From the NCBI GenBank assembly GCA_021784495.1, contig JAJXSQ010000064.1:1-9138 (forward strand): a DNA stretch of 9,138 nucleotides, in the 5' to 3' direction. Positions within the stretch are counted from its first letter, which is position 1. The number at the start of each line of letters is the position of its first letter. This document shows positions 6,513 through 9,138 of this stretch, piece by piece. The notes under the pieces are model-generated. The model was not told where the DNA came from. It saw only the letters and a list, made by a program, of their open reading frames with translations, and did no database searches. The stretch is from Myxococcales bacterium. GTDB lineage: Bacteria > Myxococcota > Myxococcia > Myxococcales > Anaeromyxobacteraceae. A program made the translations under genes and the position numbers.

Positions 6513-8162
6513 ATGAGCGCATCCACCAGCCCTGGCCTGGCCCAGCCGCCGGCGAGCCCTCCGCCCGGCAACCCCGCCGCGCCGCCCTCCACCGCCGCCG
6601 CGCGCGACGCCTGGACCACCACCGTCCTCGTGGTCGGCGCGTTCGTCACCGGCGCGGTCCTCCAGATCTGGGTGCCGCCGGGGCCGATGACCGGGGTCGC
6701 CGCGACGGGGATCGCGAGCCTCGTGGTGCTCGGCCTCGCGTTCGCCGTGCCGGGGCGGCTCCGCGCCACGCTGTCCGGCTTCCGCTTCACCTCGACCCTC
6801 CTCATCGCCCTCGCGATCTTCGCCATCCTCGGGACGCTCATCCTCCAGGGGAAGCCGGTCGAGGTCTACCGCTCCCGGTACGCCGCGGTGGCGCCGCTGA
6901 TCCTCGCGCTCCGGCTCGACGACATCTTCCACGGCCTCCCCTTCGCCGGCCTCACCGCGCTCTTCGGCGCCGCCATCATCGCCTCGGCCTCCCTCCGGTG
7001 GCCCATCACCCCCCGGCGCGCCGGCTTCTTCGTCGCCCACCTCGGGCTCCTCGCCACCGGCTTCGGCGCCGGGCTCTCCAGCGTCTACTCGGTGCGCGGC
7101 CGCGTCGACCTGTTCACGGGCGGCGACGTGACGGATCTGGTCCGGGTGACCCGGAGCGGCGGCGTGGCCACCGGCGCCCTGGTGCACCTCCCCTTCTCCC
7201 TCAAGCTCGACCAGTTCGATCTCGTCGACTACGAGACCGAGTACCGGGTCGGGTACTACAAGCGGGTCCGGATCCTGCGCGACGGCGTCCCGACCGACGA
7301 CTACCGGCTGGCCACCAGCTTCGATCCCGACCTCGCGCCGCACCGGCTCCCGGACGGCGACTCCTTCCGGCTCGTCGCCCTCTACCCGGACCTGGTCACC
7401 CGCGAGGTCGCGGTCGCCGCCGCGGAGGGCCCGCCGGCCCTCCGGGTGGAGGTCGACGGCGAGGAGCACTGGCTCGCGCCCGGCCAGCGGGCCGACTCGG
7501 CCGACGGCCAGGTGGCGATCCTGCTCGGGGTCGCGCGGCCGGCCCCCGCGCCCGGGGTGGCCACCTCGGTGCTGATCTCGGCGGCCGACCGGACGGTGAC
7601 CGTCCACCGCGCCGACGGCGAGGCGACGGCCCCGGTCGGCGACCGGGTCGCGATCCTCGGCGATCGGCTCCGGATCGGCCCCCTCCTCGACCACGCGCGC
7701 CGCGAGGCGGCCTACGCGACCCGCTCCGCCGAGTGGCGCGACCCGGCGGCGCTGATCGAGACCGCCGTCGACGGGCGGCGGGAGCGGAAGTTCGTCCGGG
7801 CGCTCCAGCCGCGCGGCGTCTTCGTCCGCGACGGCCAGGGCGCGCTGGTCTTCGAGCGGCGCGACCGGGAGGTGAAGGCCTTCCTCTCCCACGTCACCGC
7901 GAGGGACGGGGCGGAGGTGGAGCACGCGGTCATCTCGGTGAACGATCCGTTCGTCTTCCACGGGTGGACGCTCTACCAGGTCAACTACGACCCGAACGAC
8001 CCGAACTACTCCGGGCTGGAGGCGGTCCACGACCCGGGGGTCCGCTGGGTCTTCGGCGGCTTCGTGCTCATCTGCCTGGGGGTCTTCTACATGTTCTACG
8101 TCGAGCCGCGGCTGCGCGGCGGCGGCATCGAGCGCCCGCCCGCCCCGCCCGCCGCAGTCTGA
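6513..8162 (+). CDS. resB: System II cytochrome c biogenesis protein, ResB/CcsB (Ccs1) family
   Basis: A 549-residue membrane protein that with CcsA delivers haem to apocytochromes c on the outer face of the cytoplasmic membrane. Predicted membrane segments are about 35-53, 59-79, 92-111, 143-161, 170-192 and 512-530, with a large external domain between the last two. Family signs are the segment ending in GTLILQ (107-112), the LRLDDIFHG stretch (133-141) before a membrane segment, His176 in FFVAHLG, the SLKLDQFDLVDYE stretch at the start of the external domain, and NDPFVFHGWTLYQVNY (477-492, His483) before the last segment. The canonical ResB core seems to start near 90. The first 85 residues add a Pro/Ala-rich tail (7-30) and two extra membrane segments. 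The start is chosen from GGAGA seven bases upstream. Overall similarity to typical ResB is recognisable but loose, so the family is clear and the exact subgroup is not. Confidence 0.9.
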   Translation: MSASTSPGLAQPPASPPPGNPAAPPSTAAARDAWTTTVLVVGAFVTGAVLQIWVPPGPMTGVAATGIASLVVLGLAFAVPGRLRATLSGFRFTSTLLIALAIFAILGTLILQGKPVEVYRSRYAAVAPLILALRLDDIFHGLPFAGLTALFGAAIIASASLRWPITPRRAGFFVAHLGLLATGFGAGLSSVYSVRGRVDLFTGGDVTDLVRVTRSGGVATGALVHLPFSLKLDQFDLVDYETEYRVGYYKRVRILRDGVPTDDYRLATSFDPDLAPHRLPDGDSFRLVALYPDLVTREVAVAAAEGPPALRVEVDGEEHWLAPGQRADSADGQVAILLGVARPAPAPGVATSVLISAADRTVTVHRADGEATAPVGDRVAILGDRLRIGPLLDHARREAAYATRSAEWRDPAALIETAVDGRRERKFVRALQPRGVFVRDGQGALVFERRDREVKAFLSHVTARDGAEVEHAVISVNDPFVFHGWTLYQVNYDPNDPNYSGLEAVHDPGVRWVFGGFVLICLGVFYMFYVEPRLRGGGIERPPAPPAAV

Positions 8163-8180
8163 CCCCGAGCCCTTCGCGCC

Positions 8181-8187
8181 GAGGGAG
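8181..8187 (+). promoter_or_regulatory. Ribosome-binding site of ccsA
   Basis: GAGGGAG lies six bases before the ATG at 8194, within the 31-base gap after the resB stop. The gap has no promoter-like or terminator-like sequence, which supports co-transcription with resB. Confidence 0.7.
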
Positions 8188-8193
8188 TCCCGC

Positions 8194-9054
8194 ATGCTCC
8201 AGTACGTCGTCGCCGAGCACCCGTTCTTCGCCGCCGCCAGCCTCCTCTACGCGGCGGCGGCCGCCACCTACGCCGCCGCCTGGCGCTCGACCCGGGCCCT
8301 CGTCGGCCAGGCGGCCACCGCCCTCCTGGCGACCGCCCTCGCGCTCAACGCGGCCCTGATCGCCGGCCGCTACCTCGAGGCGGGGCGCGCGCCCTTCAAG
8401 TCGCTCTTCGAGTCGCTCGTCTTCTTCGCCTTCACCACCGGCCTCGTCTACCTGGTGATGGAGCGGCTCTACCGGACGCGCGTCTTCGGCGCCATCGCCG
8501 CACTGATGAGCCTCGGCTGCCTCCTCTACGCCCTCGGGTCGTGGGACGCGGAGATCGTGAAGCTGCCGCCGGCGCTCCAGTCCGGCTGGTTCGTGCCGCA
8601 CGTGGTGGTCTACTTCATCGGATACGGCGCGGTCGCCTTCGCCACCGGGGTCGCGGTGGTCCAGCTCCTCGCCTCGCGGATCCCGGCGGTCGCCCGGCTG
8701 GTGAGCCTCCGCGCCGGGACGGTGCTGAGCGGCGCGCCGCTCGACCTCGACCGGATCTCCTACGACGCGATCCGGTTCGGCTTCATCCTGCTCACCGTCG
8801 GGCTGCTGGTCGGCTCGGTCTGGGCCAAGAGCGCCTGGGGCGACTTCTGGGTCTGGGACCCCAAGGAGAACTGGTCCCTGGTCACCTGGCTCGTCTACGG
8901 CGCCTACCTCCACCTGCGCAAGGTGCGCGGCTGGCGCGGCGATCGCGCCGCCTGGCTGGCGATCGTCGGCTTCGCGGTGGTGCTGTTCACCTACCTCGGC
9001 ATGAGCGTGCTCCCGACCGCCGAGGAGAGCGCCCACGTCTACTCGGGCGGCTAG
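8194..9054 (+). CDS. ccsA: System II cytochrome c biogenesis protein, CcsA/ResC family (haem handling, WWD domain)
   Basis: A 286-residue integral membrane protein with about eight predicted membrane segments (roughly 10-28, 36-58, 73-92, 98-116, 134-160, 193-212, 228-243 and 253-272). It belongs to the haem-handling superfamily that includes CcmC and CcmF. The WWD motif is unmistakable: WGDFWVWDPKENW at 215-227. Conserved histidines expected to ligate haem are visible at His136 (after LQSGWFVP), His240 (YLHLR) and His281 (AHVYSG near the C-terminus). The GRAPFKSLFESLVFF stretch (64-78) matches the family's usual PxxxLYESL region. With ResB it should form the CcsBA haem exporter/synthetase. 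The ATG has GAGGGAG six bases upstream. The length is typical of stand-alone CcsA, and nothing is missing. Some genomes label this gene ccsB or resC. The ResA/CcdA-type thiol proteins of the pathway are not in the window. Confidence 0.95.
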   Translation: MLQYVVAEHPFFAAASLLYAAAAATYAAAWRSTRALVGQAATALLATALALNAALIAGRYLEAGRAPFKSLFESLVFFAFTTGLVYLVMERLYRTRVFGAIAALMSLGCLLYALGSWDAEIVKLPPALQSGWFVPHVVVYFIGYGAVAFATGVAVVQLLASRIPAVARLVSLRAGTVLSGAPLDLDRISYDAIRFGFILLTVGLLVGSVWAKSAWGDFWVWDPKENWSLVTWLVYGAYLHLRKVRGWRGDRAAWLAIVGFAVVLFTYLGMSVLPTAEESAHVYSGG

Positions 9055-9138
9055 GGCGCGGCCGGCGCGCGCCGCGGCGCGGCGCAGGCGCGGCCGGGCT
9101 GCCCGGGGAGACCGGGGAGCGCGCTAGGCCCCGGGGGC
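9055..9138. other. Non-coding tail after ccsA with GC palindromes
   Basis: No gene is visible in these 84 bases. CGCGCCGCGGCGCG (9068-9081) is a perfect palindrome. CCGGGC-T-GCCCGG (9094-9106) is a second. CCCGGGG (9102-9108) is complementary to CCCCGGG (9129-9135). None is followed by a T-run, so an intrinsic terminator is not supported, and at this GC content such symmetry is expected fairly often. Confidence 0.5.

Noticed and set aside
367..6516. A plus-strand frame open for 2049 codons, antisense to most of gltD and all of gltB
   Set aside because: It lies opposite two unmistakable, complete genes. Its translation is a monotonous run of Gly, Arg, Asp, Glu, His, Val, Ala and Pro with no recognisable domain. 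Long antisense open frames are expected where third positions are nearly all G or C.
6423..8195. A minus-strand frame open for 590 codons, antisense to resB
   Set aside because: Same artefact of GC-rich codon use. The translation is low-complexity and charged, while the plus strand encodes a clear ResB membrane protein.
8068..9036. A minus-strand frame open for 322 codons, antisense to ccsA
   Set aside because: It mirrors a gene with the diagnostic WWD motif and conserved histidines. The antisense translation has no family features.
9094..9135. Intrinsic terminator after ccsA
   Set aside because: The palindromes there have no T-run on the plus strand, and similar symmetry is expected by chance at this GC content.

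Overview
The window is very GC-rich DNA with strong G/C bias at third codon positions. It carries two divergent two-gene operons separated by a 380-base intergenic region (6133-6512). The left half is gltB-gltD on the minus strand, encoding the large and small subunits of NADPH-dependent glutamate synthase (GOGAT). The right half is a resB-type gene followed by a ccsA/resC-type gene on the plus strand, encoding the two membrane partners of System II (Ccs) cytochrome c maturation. System II together with this base composition fits a high-GC Gram-negative bacterium such as a deltaproteobacterium or myxobacterium (Anaeromyxobacter-like). That placement is inference from general features, not from a database match.

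Layout: 1-33 is a GGCCCC hexanucleotide tract just beyond the gltD stop. gltD occupies 34-1518 and gltB 1522-6132, with 3 bases between them, so they are almost certainly co-transcribed and translationally coupled. The intergenic region 6133-6512 is visibly less GC-rich in its middle and unusually dense in inverted repeats. resB runs 6513-8162 and ccsA 8194-9054, 31 bases apart. The last 84 bases hold only GC-rich palindromes.

How the genes work together: GltB hydrolyses glutamine in its N-terminal amidotransferase domain and channels ammonia to an FMN/[3Fe-4S] synthase domain. GltD feeds in electrons from NADPH through FAD and [4Fe-4S] clusters, producing two glutamates from glutamine and 2-oxoglutarate. 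ResB and CcsA form the membrane complex that presents haem to apocytochromes c outside the cytoplasmic membrane. The two operons share only the intergenic region, and nothing visible proves joint control.

All four genes are intact and belong to well-known families. I see no mobile element, CRISPR array, tRNA, rRNA or defence gene, and I do not claim a new protein system. The least explained part is the intergenic region. On the gltB side there is a candidate promoter whose -10 box sits between the arms of an inverted repeat, followed by a sequence that could form a compact H-type pseudoknot near the presumed 5' end of the gltB mRNA. On the resB side there is a run of four close-packed hairpins that includes a perfect 19-bp palindrome. 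These were found by hand-pairing and are candidates only.
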